DNA of 64,000 nt from SG8-30 sp964406445 (GTDB taxonomy: Bacteria; Pseudomonadota; Gammaproteobacteria; Steroidobacterales; Steroidobacteraceae): assembly GCA_964406445.1 (NCBI GenBank), contig CAYORU010000007.1:62001-126000 (forward strand), written 5' to 3'. Below are positions 24,404 to 34,600 of the stretch, piece after piece. The notes beneath the pieces were generated by a model. The model was not told where the DNA came from. It ran no database searches and saw only the letters and a program-made list of their open reading frames with translations. Position 1 is the stretch's first letter; each line of letters begins with the position of its first letter. Both the position numbers and the translations under genes were made by a program.

Positions 24404-26878
24404 ATGAAGGGAATCCACCAGCACCCGTTCCGCCGCGCTCGCGCGGCCCTCGCCATCGCGGCGCTCGCCTGGCTCGCCGCCGCCTGCGGCGGCGGCGCCT
24501 CGGTCGAGCAGAACCCGGTCACCAGCCCGCCGCCCCCGGCCGGCTACAGCGGCCCGCCGCCGGTGAGCCAGGACGTGCAGGCGTTCAAGCTCAACGTCTG
24601 GGACAACCTGCAGTCCACCAGCCGCTGCGGCTCCTGCCACGTCGAGGGACGCCAGGCGCCGGCCTTCGTCCGCCGCGACGACGTGAACATGGCCTACGAG
24701 GCCGCCAACGGGATCGTGAACCTGAGCGATCCCGCGGCCTCGCGGATGGTCACCAAGGTGGCCGGCGGCCACAACTGCTGGCTGGCCTCCGACGCCGCCT
24801 GCGCCGACCAGCTGACGGTCTGGATCCGCAACTGGGCGGGCGCGACGATCGGCGGCAGCCGCGACATCGTGCTTCAGCCGCCGCCGCTGCGCGACGTCGG
24901 CGCCAGCAAGTCATTCCCCGCGAGCTCCGGCTCCTTCGGCTCGTCGGTTCACCCGGTGCTCGTGCAGTACTGCGCGCGCTGCCACGTGTCCTCGGCCCAG
25001 ACGCCGCAGTCGCCGTTCTTCGCCGAGTCGGACGTCGACCTGGCCTACGCAGCCGCGAGGCCGCGCATCAACCTCGACGCCCCGGAGCAGTCGCGGTTCG
25101 TGGTCCGCCTGCGCGACGAGTTCCACAACTGCTGGAGCGACTGCCGGCAGAACGCCACGGAGATGGAGGCGGCGATCCGCGCCTTCGCCGACGGCGTGCC
25201 GGTGACCCAGGTCGACCCGACGCTGCTCGCCTCGAAGGCCCTGTCGCTCTACGAGGGCACCGTCGCGAGCGGCGGCAACCGCTTCGACAGCAACGCCATC
25301 GCGCTCTTCGAGTTCAAGACGGGCACCGGCACGGTCGCCTACGACACCAGCGGCGTGGAGCCGGCCGCCAACCTCAATTTCTCCGGCGACGTCGAGTGGG
25401 TCGGCGGCTGGGGCGTCAACGTCAGGGGCGGCAAGCTGCAGGCCTCGACCACCGGCAGCCGCAAGCTGCACGACCTCATCAAGGCCACCGGCGAGTACTC
25501 GATCGAGGCCTGGGTCGCGCCCGCCAACGTCGTGCAGGAGGACGCCTACATCGTCAGCTACTCCGGCGGCACGAGCGCGCGCAACTTCACGCTCGGCCAG
25601 ACGATGTACGACTACGACTTCCTGAACCGCAGCAGCGTGACCGGCGCCAACGGCACGCCGCAGCTGTCCACGCCCTCGGCGGACGAAGTCCTGCAGGCGA
25701 CCCTGCAGCACGTCGTGGCGACCTTCGACCCGGTCAACGGGCGTCGCATCTACGTCAACGGCGCGCGGGTCACCGGCGCGGATCCGCGCGGCGGCGGCTC
25801 GCTCGCCGACTGGAACGACACCTTCGCCCTGGTGCTCGGCAACGAGGTCTCCTCGGACCGCGACTGGCAGGGCGTGATCCGCCTGGTGGCGATCCACAAT
25901 CGCGCGCTCTCGCAGCCCCAGATCCAGCAGAACTTCGAGGCCGGCGTGGGCGAGCGCTTCTACATGCTGTTCAGCGTGGCGCACCTCGTCGACATCCCCG
26001 ACAGCTACGTGCTGCTCGAGGCCAGCCAGTTCGACAGCTACGGCTACCTGTTCGAGAAGCCCTCGGTCGTCAGGCTCACCCCGGGGGCCGCGCCCGAGAC
26101 CCTCGACGGGCTGCAGGTGAAGGGCGTGCGGCTCGGCATCAACGGCGCCGAGGCCAAGGTGGGCCAGGCCTACGTCTCGGTGGATGCGACGGTGAACGCC
26201 GCCGGCTACGAACCGCCGACGGGCTTCCCGCTGGCCGGCATCGGCACCGTCATCGGCCTCGACAAGGGGCCGGCGCTCGACCAGTTCTTCCTGACCTTCG
26301 AGCAGATCGGGCCGCGCTCGCGCGCCTACTCGGAGCCGGCGCCGATCGCACCGCCGCCGCCGCCGAACGGGCCGGCGCAGCCCCAGATCGGCCTGAGGAC
26401 CTTCGAGCGCATCGCGGCGTCGATGGCCGAGATGACCGGCGTGCCGCGGAGCGACCCGGCGGTCGCCGAGACCTACGAGCGCGTCAAGCAGCAGCTGCCG
26501 ACCGCCGACAGCATCGAGGGCTTCCTGTCCTCGCACCAGATCGGCGTGGCGCAGATGGCGATCGAGGTCTGCAACTCGCTGGTGGACGACGGCGCCCGCC
26601 GGGCCGCGTTCTTCCCCGGCTTCAACTTCGCGGCCCCCGCGGCGCAGGCCTTCGACACGCCGGCCGAGCGGGCGCTCGTGATCGATCCCCTGGTGGCGCG
26701 CGCCGTCGGCAGCGGGCTCGCCACGCAGCCCTCCTCGGCCGAGGTGCGCGCCGAGCTCGAGGCGCTGATGGGGCGGCTGACGTCATGCGGCGCGGGCTGC
26801 GCGGCCGACCGCACGGCGACGATCGTGAAGGCGAGCTGCGCGGCCGTGCTCGGCAGCGCCTCCACGCTGCTGCAGTGA
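24404..26878 (+). CDS. Dihaem LamG-domain lipoprotein
   Basis: 824 residues. A lipoprotein signal (ALAWLAAACGGG) is followed by a Pro-rich linker, then two modules each with a c-haem motif: CGSCH (Cys near 75) and CARCH (near 190), each in a repeat with NLSDP or NLDAP and an NCW segment, so the N-terminal third is a tandem duplication. Residues about 285-510 form a concanavalin/LamG jelly roll (YSIEAWVAPANV, QHVVATFDPVNGRRIYVNGARV, LGNEVSSDRDWQGVIRLV here read in parts), a fold that usually binds glycans or other ligands. A Pro-rich linker near 650 precedes a helical C-terminus. Lies between the monohaem and DUF1501-like genes. Confidence 0.8.
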   Translation: MKGIHQHPFRRARAALAIAALAWLAAACGGGASVEQNPVTSPPPPAGYSGPPPVSQDVQAFKLNVWDNLQSTSRCGSCHVEGRQAPAFVRRDDVNMAYEAANGIVNLSDPAASRMVTKVAGGHNCWLASDAACADQLTVWIRNWAGATIGGSRDIVLQPPPLRDVGASKSFPASSGSFGSSVHPVLVQYCARCHVSSAQTPQSPFFAESDVDLAYAAARPRINLDAPEQSRFVVRLRDEFHNCWSDCRQNATEMEAAIRAFADGVPVTQVDPTLLASKALSLYEGTVASGGNRFDSNAIALFEFKTGTGTVAYDTSGVEPAANLNFSGDVEWVGGWGVNVRGGKLQASTTGSRKLHDLIKATGEYSIEAWVAPANVVQEDAYIVSYSGGTSARNFTLGQTMYDYDFLNRSSVTGANGTPQLSTPSADEVLQATLQHVVATFDPVNGRRIYVNGARVTGADPRGGGSLADWNDTFALVLGNEVSSDRDWQGVIRLVAIHNRALSQPQIQQNFEAGVGERFYMLFSVAHLVDIPDSYVLLEASQFDSYGYLFEKPSVVRLTPGAAPETLDGLQVKGVRLGINGAEAKVGQAYVSVDATVNAAGYEPPTGFPLAGIGTVIGLDKGPALDQFFLTFEQIGPRSRAYSEPAPIAPPPPPNGPAQPQIGLRTFERIAASMAEMTGVPRSDPAVAETYERVKQQLPTADSIEGFLSSHQIGVAQMAIEVCNSLVDDGARRAAFFPGFNFAAPAAQAFDTPAERALVIDPLVARAVGSGLATQPSSAEVRAELEALMGRLTSCGAGCAADRTATIVKASCAAVLGSASTLLQ

Positions 26879-26919
26879 CCCGGGACAACGACGGACATCC
26901 AGAAGAGAGGCACAGGGAC

Positions 26920-28521
26920 ATGTTCAGGAATCGCAGGCGCGGACCCCTCCATCCGGACGAGCCGATCCGCCAGCCCGACCACCCGCGGCCGGTCACGCGC
27001 CGGCAGTTCATCGCCCAGGGCCTCATGGCGGGCACCGGCACGGTCATCGCGCCGACGGTGTTCGGCCTGTTCGTCAACCCGCGCGCCGCCGAGGCCGCGC
27101 TGTCGCCGGACCTGGAACTCCTCAAGCAGCGCTGCGGCATCGCGGTGCAGGGCGCGGGACGCATCCCGTTCATCTGCATCGACCTCGCCGGCGGGGCCAA
27201 CATGGTCGGCTCCAACGTGCTGGTCGGCGGCCGCGGCGGGCAGCTCGACCTGCTGAACGCCGCCGGCTACGCGCGCCTCGGCCTGCCGGGCGACATGGTG
27301 CCGGGAGCGCCGAACCCGGGCAGCCCGACCAACAGCTGGATCGACGACCAGCTGGGCCTGCGCTTCCACTCCGACAGCGCGTTCCTGCGCGGCATCCTCG
27401 ACCGGGTCGCGCCGACCACCATCGCCGCCACCAACGGCGCGGTGATTCCCGCGCGTTCGGAGAACGACACCGGCAACAACCCGCACAACCCGATGTACGG
27501 CATCTACAAGGCCGGCGCGGACGGCGAGCTGCTGACGCTGATCGGCTCGCGCGCCTCAGAGTCGGGCGGCAACTCGATGGCGCCGGCGGCGATGATCGAT
27601 CCTTCCGTGACGCCGACCAAGGTGGATCGCACCAGCGACGTCACCGGCCTCGTGGACACCGGCAAGCTGGTCGGCCTGCTCGACCAAGACGACGCGGTCG
27701 CGGTGATGGAGTCCATCCAGCGGCTCTCCGACCAGAAGCTCGGGCGCGTCAGCACCGGCATCAGCCGCGACGACGTGATCAAGGAGATGGTGCGCTGCAA
27801 CTACGTCAAGTCCGCGGACCTCGCGGACCGCTACGGCGACCCGTCGGCGCTGAACCCCGAGCTCGACGCCGACATCGTCGGCCCCGGCGGCATCTTCAGC
27901 CGCGCCGAGTTCGACGGCGACGCGGAGTTCCGCAAGACCGCGGCGGTGATGAAGCTGGTCGTCAACGGCTACGCCGGCGCCGGCACCATCACCATGGGCG
28001 GCTACGACTACCACGGCCAGGGCCGTGCGACCGGCGAGATCCGCGACTTCCGCGCCGGGCGCTGCATGGGCGCCTGCCTCGAGTACGCGGCGCGCCGCGG
28101 CGTTCCGCTCATGCTCTACGTCTTCAGCGACGGCTCGCTGTCGGCGAGCGGCCAGGTGGACAACACCGTGGACGGGCGCGGCAAGTTCATGTGGACGAGC
28201 GACAACCAGCAGACCGCGGCGTCGTTCTTCCTCGTCTACAGCCCGACCGGGCGGCCGCAGCTGTACACCGGCGACGGCCGGCCGGCCGAGCAGCACCAGC
28301 AGATCGGCTGGTTCCGCCCGGACGGCTCGGTCGAGACGTCCTCGACCCCGGCGGCCAACAACGTCAACCTGCTGGTCGAGACCGTGGTGCTCAACTATCT
28401 CGCCCTGCACGGCGAGCAGGGCAGCTTCGGCGGCCTGTTCCGCAACAACGGCCTCGGCTCGCCCTCCCTGCAGGACAGCCTGATCGCGTTCAACCCGATC
28501 GTGAATGGGCGCATCACGTGA
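26920..28521 (+). CDS. DUF1501-like exported protein
   Basis: 533 residues from the ATG at 26,920 after an AGAGAGG site. A near-Tat signal (TRRQFIAQGLMAGTGTVIAP, residues about 26-45) suggests export, possibly in folded form. The mature part contains FICIDLAGGANMVGSN, GGYDYHGQ and NYLALHG segments resembling DUF1501/sulfatase-like exported proteins that pair with planctomycete-type cytochromes. The GGYDYHGQ segment matches the GGFDTHxxQ signature of DUF1501. Enzymatic activity is not established. It is the third gene in the cytochrome run; a stem-loop follows at 28,528-28,549. Confidence 0.72.
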   Translation: MFRNRRRGPLHPDEPIRQPDHPRPVTRRQFIAQGLMAGTGTVIAPTVFGLFVNPRAAEAALSPDLELLKQRCGIAVQGAGRIPFICIDLAGGANMVGSNVLVGGRGGQLDLLNAAGYARLGLPGDMVPGAPNPGSPTNSWIDDQLGLRFHSDSAFLRGILDRVAPTTIAATNGAVIPARSENDTGNNPHNPMYGIYKAGADGELLTLIGSRASESGGNSMAPAAMIDPSVTPTKVDRTSDVTGLVDTGKLVGLLDQDDAVAVMESIQRLSDQKLGRVSTGISRDDVIKEMVRCNYVKSADLADRYGDPSALNPELDADIVGPGGIFSRAEFDGDAEFRKTAAVMKLVVNGYAGAGTITMGGYDYHGQGRATGEIRDFRAGRCMGACLEYAARRGVPLMLYVFSDGSLSASGQVDNTVDGRGKFMWTSDNQQTAASFFLVYSPTGRPQLYTGDGRPAEQHQQIGWFRPDGSVETSSTPAANNVNLLVETVVLNYLALHGEQGSFGGLFRNNGLGSPSLQDSLIAFNPIVNGRIT

Positions 28522-28527
28522 CCCGGT

Positions 28528-28549
28528 CGCGTCGCGGAAATGCGACGCG
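28528..28549 (+). terminator. Stem-loop after the DUF1501-like gene
   Basis: CGCGTCGC (28,528-28,535) pairs perfectly with GCGACGCG (28,542-28,549) around a 6-base loop. No T-run follows, so it may attenuate rather than terminate transcription into the thioredoxin gene and the motor cluster. Confidence 0.4.
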
Positions 28550-28660
28550 GCTCAAGGTCACGGTGCTGGCAGGCGTGGCAACGTTATGTCACCTTCGCAG
28601 GGTATGCTGCGAAGAGCGGCGCGCGCGCTTGCGCGCGCCTGCCGGGCACCGGAGGGCAGG

Positions 28661-29179
28661 GTGGCAGGACGGATCGGGATGGGCGGGATTCGGGCAGCGG
28701 CCGCGGCGTTCGCGGTGGCGCTCCTCGCCTGCCATGCAGGTCCTGCCGGCGCCGCCGAGCCCGCGGCCGCGCCTGACTTCGCGCTGAAGGCCCTCGACGG
28801 GCGCAACCACCGTCTCTCCGAGCACCGCGGCGAGGTCGTCGCGCTGCTGTTCTGGGGCAGCTGGTGCGGCGGCTGCCGGCGCGAACTCGAGCGCCTCGAG
28901 CGCCTGCGCGCCACCTACGAGGGCGCCGGCCTGGTCGCCTACGGCGTGGTGCTCGATGCCGACCCGGGCGAGGCGCGCTCGATCGCCGGGGCGCTCGCCA
29001 CCACCTACCCGCAGCTGCACGACGGCCGCCGCTCGGTGGCGAAGGCCTACCGGCCCGAGCGGCTGCCGACGCTGCTGCTGGTGGACCGCGCCGGCGCGGT
29101 CCGGTTTGCGTACGGGGAACTCGATGCGCGCGGGGAACGGGCGATGCTCGCCGACCTGCGCGCGCTGCTGGACGAATGA
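28661..29179 (+). CDS. TlpA/ResA-like thioredoxin
   Basis: 172 residues from a GTG at 28,661 that follows a GGAGGG site; an ATG at 28,679 is the alternative, and both give a signal peptide ending near AGAAEP. The thioredoxin fold carries WGSWCGGCRREL (active Cys pair near 66-69; CGGC instead of CGPC) and RLPTLLLVD with the cis-Pro. The Gly for Pro change in CxxC alters the redox potential. It probably acts on the CxxCH haem proteins encoded just upstream or on another exported thiol partner. It links the cytochrome genes to the motor cluster: the next gene starts 8 bases later. Confidence 0.85.
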   Translation: MAGRIGMGGIRAAAAAFAVALLACHAGPAGAAEPAAAPDFALKALDGRNHRLSEHRGEVVALLFWGSWCGGCRRELERLERLRATYEGAGLVAYGVVLDADPGEARSIAGALATTYPQLHDGRRSVAKAYRPERLPTLLLVDRAGAVRFAYGELDARGERAMLADLRALLDE

Positions 29180-29187
29180 GGTAACGC

Positions 29188-29805
29188 ATGGCCATCGACA
29201 GTCCTGGCATCGCCAACGACTTCCTGAGCGACCGGGGACGCCGGCGGGGCGCCGCCGGGCCGGCCCGGGGCGCCGCGCTGCCCTGGCTCGCCGCGCTCGT
29301 CTTCGTGCTGCTCGCGGCCTTCGCGGCGGTCGCGCTCGCGGCCGAGGAGCCCGACGACTTCCGGTCGCTCGACGGCGAGGTCGGAGCGCTCAAGCAGGAG
29401 GTCGTCGACCTCAACCGCGACCTGTTCCTGCTGGAGGAGGAGCTGCTCTTCCCGGCCAACACCCAGGTCGCGGTGTTCGTGTCGATGGACGTCGGCACCT
29501 TCTTCGAGCTCGATTCCGTGCAGGTCGTGCTCGACGGCAAGGAGGTGACCAACTACCTCTACACGGAGCGCGAGGCGGAGGCGCTGCTGCGCGGCGGCGT
29601 GCACCGGGTCTGGCTCGGCAACCTCAAGGCGGGCAAGCACGAGCTGACTGCGTTCTTCACCGGCGTGGGCCCGCACGGGCGCGACTACCGCCGCGGGACC
29701 ACCTTCGAGGTCGAGAAGGGCGTCGGCGCCAAGTACGTCGAGCTGAGGATCAGCGACCGCGTGCAGAAGCTGCAGCCGGAGTTCGTCGTCCGGGAGTGGG
29801 ACTGA
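29188..29805 (+). CDS. Membrane-anchored protein of an Agl/Glt-like motor cluster
   Basis: 205 residues. A cytoplasmic N-terminus of about 30 residues leads to one membrane segment (LPWLAALVFVLLAAFAAVAL), a short coiled-coil-like stretch (GALKQEVVDLNRDLFLLEEE) and a periplasmic beta-rich domain. Relatives in gammaproteobacteria are often annotated AraC regulator, but no DNA-binding motif is visible. Its place in front of TPR and ExbB/ExbD genes matches GltC-like positions in gliding-type clusters, which is contextual only. Start ATG with an AATGAGGTAA site 6 bases upstream. Confidence 0.65.
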   Translation: MAIDSPGIANDFLSDRGRRRGAAGPARGAALPWLAALVFVLLAAFAAVALAAEEPDDFRSLDGEVGALKQEVVDLNRDLFLLEEELLFPANTQVAVFVSMDVGTFFELDSVQVVLDGKEVTNYLYTEREAEALLRGGVHRVWLGNLKAGKHELTAFFTGVGPHGRDYRRGTTFEVEKGVGAKYVELRISDRVQKLQPEFVVREWD

Positions 29806-29807
29806 CC

Positions 29808-31694
29808 GTGAGCGCGGGCCGGGTGCGGGCGTGGCTTCTCGCCGCGGCGCTCGGCGTCGCGGCGGCGCCGGCGGCGCAGGAGACGGCCGATCCGGCCGCC
29901 CTGCCGCCCGTGGCGCTCGCCGACCTGCACTACGGTGACGTCCTGTTCCATTTCTACCAGGACGAGTATTTCGGCGCGATCGTCCGCGCCGAGGCCTACA
30001 CCGCGCAGGGGCACATGGTCCCGCACGCGGAAGACGCCGAGCTGCTGCTCGGCGGGATGTACCTCTCCTTCGGGCAGCACGCCCGGGCCGGCGAGATCTT
30101 CGAGCGCCTCCTCGGCCGGCCGGACACGCCGCCCGCCGTGCGCGACCGCGCGTGGTTCCACCTCGGCCGGGTGCTGTACGCGCGCAGCTACTTCGAGGAG
30201 TCGGAGCGGGCGCTGCGCCGGGCCGGCGCGGCCCTGCCGCCCGCCCTCGACGCCGAGCGGCGGCTGTTGATCGCGCAGGGCCTGATGTACCGCGGCCGCT
30301 ACGACGAGGCGGTCGCGGAGCTGTCCGGCTGGAGCGGGCCCGCGAGCTGGACCGCCTATGGCCGCTTCAACCTGGGCGTCGCGCTGGTGCGCGCCGGGCG
30401 GCTCGAGGACGGCCTCGCGCTGCTCGGGTCGGTCGGCGCGATGGACGCTGCGGGCGAGGAGATGAAGGCGCTGCGGGACAAGGCCAACGTCGCGGCCGCC
30501 TACGCGATGCTGCAGGCCGGCCGGCCGGCCGCGGCGCGCGACGTGCTCGGCCGGGTGCGCCTCTCGGGGCCGCAGTCCAGCAAGGCCCTGCTCGGCGCCG
30601 GCTGGGCCGACGTCGCGCTCGAGCGCTACTCGGAGGCGCTCGCGCCCTGGCTCGAGCTGCAGGGCCGCAGCCTGCTCGACGCGGCCGTGCAGGAGTCCTA
30701 CCTCGCCGTGCCCTACGCCTACGCCAAGCTCGACGCCGAGGGCCAGGCCGCGGAGCTCTACGACCGCGCGATCCTCGCCTACGAGGCGGAGCGGGCACGC
30801 CTCGACGAGTCCATCGCGGCCATCCGCGACGGGCGGATGCTCGAGGCCGTGCTCGCGGCGGACCGCGAGGAAGGGCAGGGCTGGTTCTGGCAGCTCGCCA
30901 CGCTGCCCGACGCCGCCGAGTCGCGCTACCTGTACCACCTGCTGGCCGGCCACGAGTTCCAGGAGGCGCTCAAGAACTACCGCGCGCTCGACTTCCTCGG
31001 GCGCAACCTCGCCGGCTGGCGGGACAGCCTCGACGTGTTCGCGCACATGGTGGATGCGAGGCGGCGTGCCTTCGACGCCAAGGCGCCCCGTGCTGGCGAG
31101 ACGCTCGGGGGCGTCGACGTGGAGGCGCTCGACGCGCGCCGCGACGCGCTCAAGGCCCGCCTCGACGCGGCCCTGCGCGAGCGGGACGCGGCCGCGCTCG
31201 CCTCGGCGGACGAGCTCCGCCAGCTCGCCATGCTCGCCGGCGTCGAAGGCGAGCTCGCCGCGCGCGCCGACGATCCGGCGCTCGCCGAGGCGCGCGAGAA
31301 GGCGCGCCTCGCGCGCGGCGTGCTGCAATGGAACCTCGAGCGCGAGTTCGGATTGCGGGCCTGGCAGGCGCGGCGCTCGCTGCGCGAGCTCGACGCCGAG
31401 CTCTTCCAGGCGCGCACGCGCTCGCGCGCGGCCGGCGATTCGCTGGCGGGCATCCCGGCGCGCAACGACGCCTTCGAGACGCGCATCGCGGCGATGGCGC
31501 CGCGGCTCGAGACCCTGGAGCAGCGGGTCGTCGCGCTGCGCGGACGGCAGGCGGGCTACCTGGCCTCGCTGGCGGTGACCGAGCTCGAGGCGCAGAAGGC
31601 GCGGCTCGCGGAGTATTCGCTGCAGGCCCGCTACGCGCTTGCGACCATGTACGACCGGGCGACCGCCGGCGCCGCCACCGGAGCCCCGCCGTGA
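29808..31694 (+). CDS. Periplasmic TPR/coiled-coil protein
   Basis: 628 residues from a GTG at 29,808, two bases after the previous stop, giving a signal peptide (VRAWLLAAALGVAAAPAAQ). TPR-like helix pairs fill residues about 40-330 (ELLLGGMYLSFGQHARAGEI, AWFHLGRVLYARSYFEES). Residues about 400-620 are Ala/Glu/Arg-rich and predicted coiled coil (ARLDAALRERDAAALAS, VTELEAQKARLAEY). It would be a long periplasmic scaffold. By order it corresponds to GltD/GltE-type TPR proteins of the Agl/Glt apparatus. It overlaps the next gene by four bases (GTGA). Confidence 0.75.
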   Translation: MSAGRVRAWLLAAALGVAAAPAAQETADPAALPPVALADLHYGDVLFHFYQDEYFGAIVRAEAYTAQGHMVPHAEDAELLLGGMYLSFGQHARAGEIFERLLGRPDTPPAVRDRAWFHLGRVLYARSYFEESERALRRAGAALPPALDAERRLLIAQGLMYRGRYDEAVAELSGWSGPASWTAYGRFNLGVALVRAGRLEDGLALLGSVGAMDAAGEEMKALRDKANVAAAYAMLQAGRPAAARDVLGRVRLSGPQSSKALLGAGWADVALERYSEALAPWLELQGRSLLDAAVQESYLAVPYAYAKLDAEGQAAELYDRAILAYEAERARLDESIAAIRDGRMLEAVLAADREEGQGWFWQLATLPDAAESRYLYHLLAGHEFQEALKNYRALDFLGRNLAGWRDSLDVFAHMVDARRRAFDAKAPRAGETLGGVDVEALDARRDALKARLDAALRERDAAALASADELRQLAMLAGVEGELAARADDPALAEAREKARLARGVLQWNLEREFGLRAWQARRSLRELDAELFQARTRSRAAGDSLAGIPARNDAFETRIAAMAPRLETLEQRVVALRGRQAGYLASLAVTELEAQKARLAEYSLQARYALATMYDRATAGAATGAPP

Positions 31695-34600
31695 GGCGCG
31701 TGTTCCTGCCGCTGGCGCTGCTCGCCGCCGCGGCCGCAGCCGCGTCGGAGGCGCCGGAGCGCACCCTCGAGGACCTGCCCAAGGCCGCCCCGCCGCTGCG
31801 CAAGGGGGAAACGGTCGCGCCGGACCCGGCGCGGGCCAAGCAGCTCTACCGCGGCTTCCTCGACCTCCCGGGCGGCGATGCCGCGCAGCGGACCGAGGCC
31901 CTGCGCCGCCTCGGCGACCTCGAGCTCGAGACCGGCGACGCAGAGCGCGCCGAGGCGCCCGTGCCCGGCGCCGGCGCACCCGAGACCCGCGTCGCGATCG
32001 ATATCTACACGCGGCTCCTGGCCGATCAGCCCGACTACCCCAAGGCGGACGCGGTGCTGTACCAGCTCTCTCGCGCCTATGAGGCCGAGGGCGACCTCGA
32101 ACGCGCGCTCGCCCGCCTCGACGAGCTGGTGGCGCGCTTCCCCGCCAGCCGGTACGTGCCCGAGGCGCAGTTCCGGCGCGGCGAGATCCACTTCAGCGCG
32201 CAGCGCTGGCGCGCCGCCGAGGAGGCCTACACGGCCGTGATCCGCGCCGGCGAGCGGTCAGGGTTCCTCGAGCAGGCGCTGTACAAGCACGGCTGGGCGC
32301 TGTTCCGCCAGTCCGACGCCGAGCGCAGCGCGGCCTCGTTCCTCACGCTGCTCGACCGCATGCTCGTGGATCCCGCCGCGGACCAGGGCGCGCGGCTGCC
32401 GGAGGCGCTGCCGCGGGCCGACCGCGAGCTGGTGGAGGACAGCTTCCGGGCGCTGTCCATCCAGTTCGCGGACCTGGAGTCCGCCGACACGCTGGCGCAG
32501 TCGCTGTCGCGCCACGGCGGCGCGCCGTACGCCTGGATGCTCTATGCGGCGCTCGGCGACCTGCTGGTGCAGAAGGAGCGGTTCACCGACGCGGCGGACG
32601 TGTACCGCCGCTTCGCGCGCGAGGAGCCTCGGCACCGCCGGGCGCCGAGCCTGCAGGCCCGCGCGATCGACGCCTATCTCGCCGGCGGCTTCGCCGACCT
32701 GGCGCTCGAGGGCAAGCGCGAGTTCGTCGCGGCCTACGCGATCGGCGGGCCGTTCTGGCAGGGCCGCACGGCCGCCGATGCGCCGGAGGTCGTCGCCCAG
32801 CTCAAGTCGCACCTCACCGACCTCGCCAAGTACCACCACGCCCGCGCCCAGGCCGGCGGGGGCGCCGGCGAGTACGCGCAGGCGGCGCGCTACTATCGCG
32901 ACTACCTGCAGTCCTTCCCGGACGATCCCTCCGCGGCGGACACCCGCTACCTGCTGGCGGACGCGCTGTTCGAGAGCGGCGACTTCCGCGAGGCGGCGCT
33001 CGAGTACGAGCGCACCGCCTACGGCTATCCGGCCGGGCCGCGCTCCGCTTCGGCCGGCTACGCGGCCCTCGTCGCCTACGACCGCCACGAGCAGGCCCTG
33101 CCCGAGGACGGTCGCGCCGCCTGGCGGCGGGCCGGCATCGACAGCCAGCTGCGCTTCGCGGCCACCTTCGGCGACCACCCCGAGGCGCCGGCGGTCGAGC
33201 TGCGCGCGGCGCAGCAGCTGTTCAACCTCGGCGAGCACGCGCCCGCCGCGGAGGCGGCGGCACGCTCGCTGGTGCACGTCACGCCGCTCGACCTGGCTGC
33301 CGAGCGCACCGCCTGGAACGTCGTCGGCGACTCGCGCTTCGAGCTCGGCGAGTTCGCCGCCGCCGAGGCGGCCTATGCGCAGGTGCTCTCGCGCCTGCCG
33401 GCCGGCGACGCGGCGCGCGGCTCGATCGAGGAGCGGCTCGCGGCCTCGATCTACCAGCAGGCGGAAGCCGAGCAGCGCGCCGGCGACACCGAGGCGGCCG
33501 TGGCGGGCTTCCTGCGCGTGGCGCAGGCGGCGCCCGGTTCCTCGATCCGCGTGAACGCCACCTACGACGCCGCGGCGCTGCTGCTCGCCGGCGAGCAGTG
33601 GGAGCGGGCGATCCCGGTGCTGCAGGAGTTCCGGCGCGAGTTCCCGGAGCACCCGCTCGCCGCCAACGTGCCGCGCGACCTCGCGACCGCCTTCCTCGGC
33701 GCGGGCCGCGGCCGCGAGGCGGCGGACGAGCTGACGCTCGTCGCAGACGACGCGCGCGAGGACGCCGCGGTGCGCCGCGCGGCGCTGATCGAGTCGGCGG
33801 AGCTCTACGAGAAGGCGGGCGACCTGGCCGCCGCGAGCCGCGCCTGGGAACGCTTCGTCGAGCGCTATCCCGAACCCTTCGAGGACGCCTGGGCGGCGCG
33901 CGGCAAGCTCGCCGGGCTCTACGTCGAGGCCGGCGACCTGGCCGCGGCCGGCCGCGTCTGGGAGCGCTTCGTCGCAGCCAACCCGCAGCGCTTCGCGGAG
34001 GGCATCGAGGCCCGCCAGACCCTCGCCGACTACGCCCGGGAGGCCGGCGATGCCGGCGCGCGCAAGCGCTGGCTGGAGGCGCTGATCGCGGCGGACGCCG
34101 CGGGCGGCGCGGCCCGCAGCGACCGCAGCCGGACGCTCGCCGCGCGCGCGGCGCTCGAGATCGCCGAGCCGCGGCGCGTCGCCTTCGAGGCGATCCGCCT
34201 CACGGCGCCGCTGCCGGCCTCGCTCAAGGCGAAGCGCGACGCGCTCGAGAGGGCGCTCGAGGCCTTCCAGGCGGCGAACGCCTACGGCGTGGCAGAGGTC
34301 AGCACCGCGGCCACCTTCGCGACGGCGGAGCTGTACCGGCGCCTCGCGGCCGACCTGATGGAGTCCGAGCGCCCCGCCGGCCTCGACGACGAGGCCCGCG
34401 AGCAGTACGACCTGCTGCTCGAGGAGCAGGCCTACCCGTTCGAGGAGAAGGCGATCGAGCTGCACGAGGCGAACGCGGCCCGGGCCGCCCAGGGCGTCTA
34501 CGACGCGCCGGTGCAGGCGAGCTTCGCCGCCCTCGCCGCGCTCAAGCCGGCCCGCTACGGCAAGACCGAGGTCGAGCCCGCCGACGACCCGGCGCTCGTG

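Noticed and set aside
20347..28521. Hydrazine synthase / anammox locus
   Set aside because: Only the alpha-subunit-like propeller is present; no HzsB, HzsC or hydrazine dehydrogenase. Resemblance alone does not support anammox.
29188..29805. AraC-family regulator
   Set aside because: Relatives carry this label, but there is a membrane span and no helix-turn-helix; the position indicates an envelope protein.
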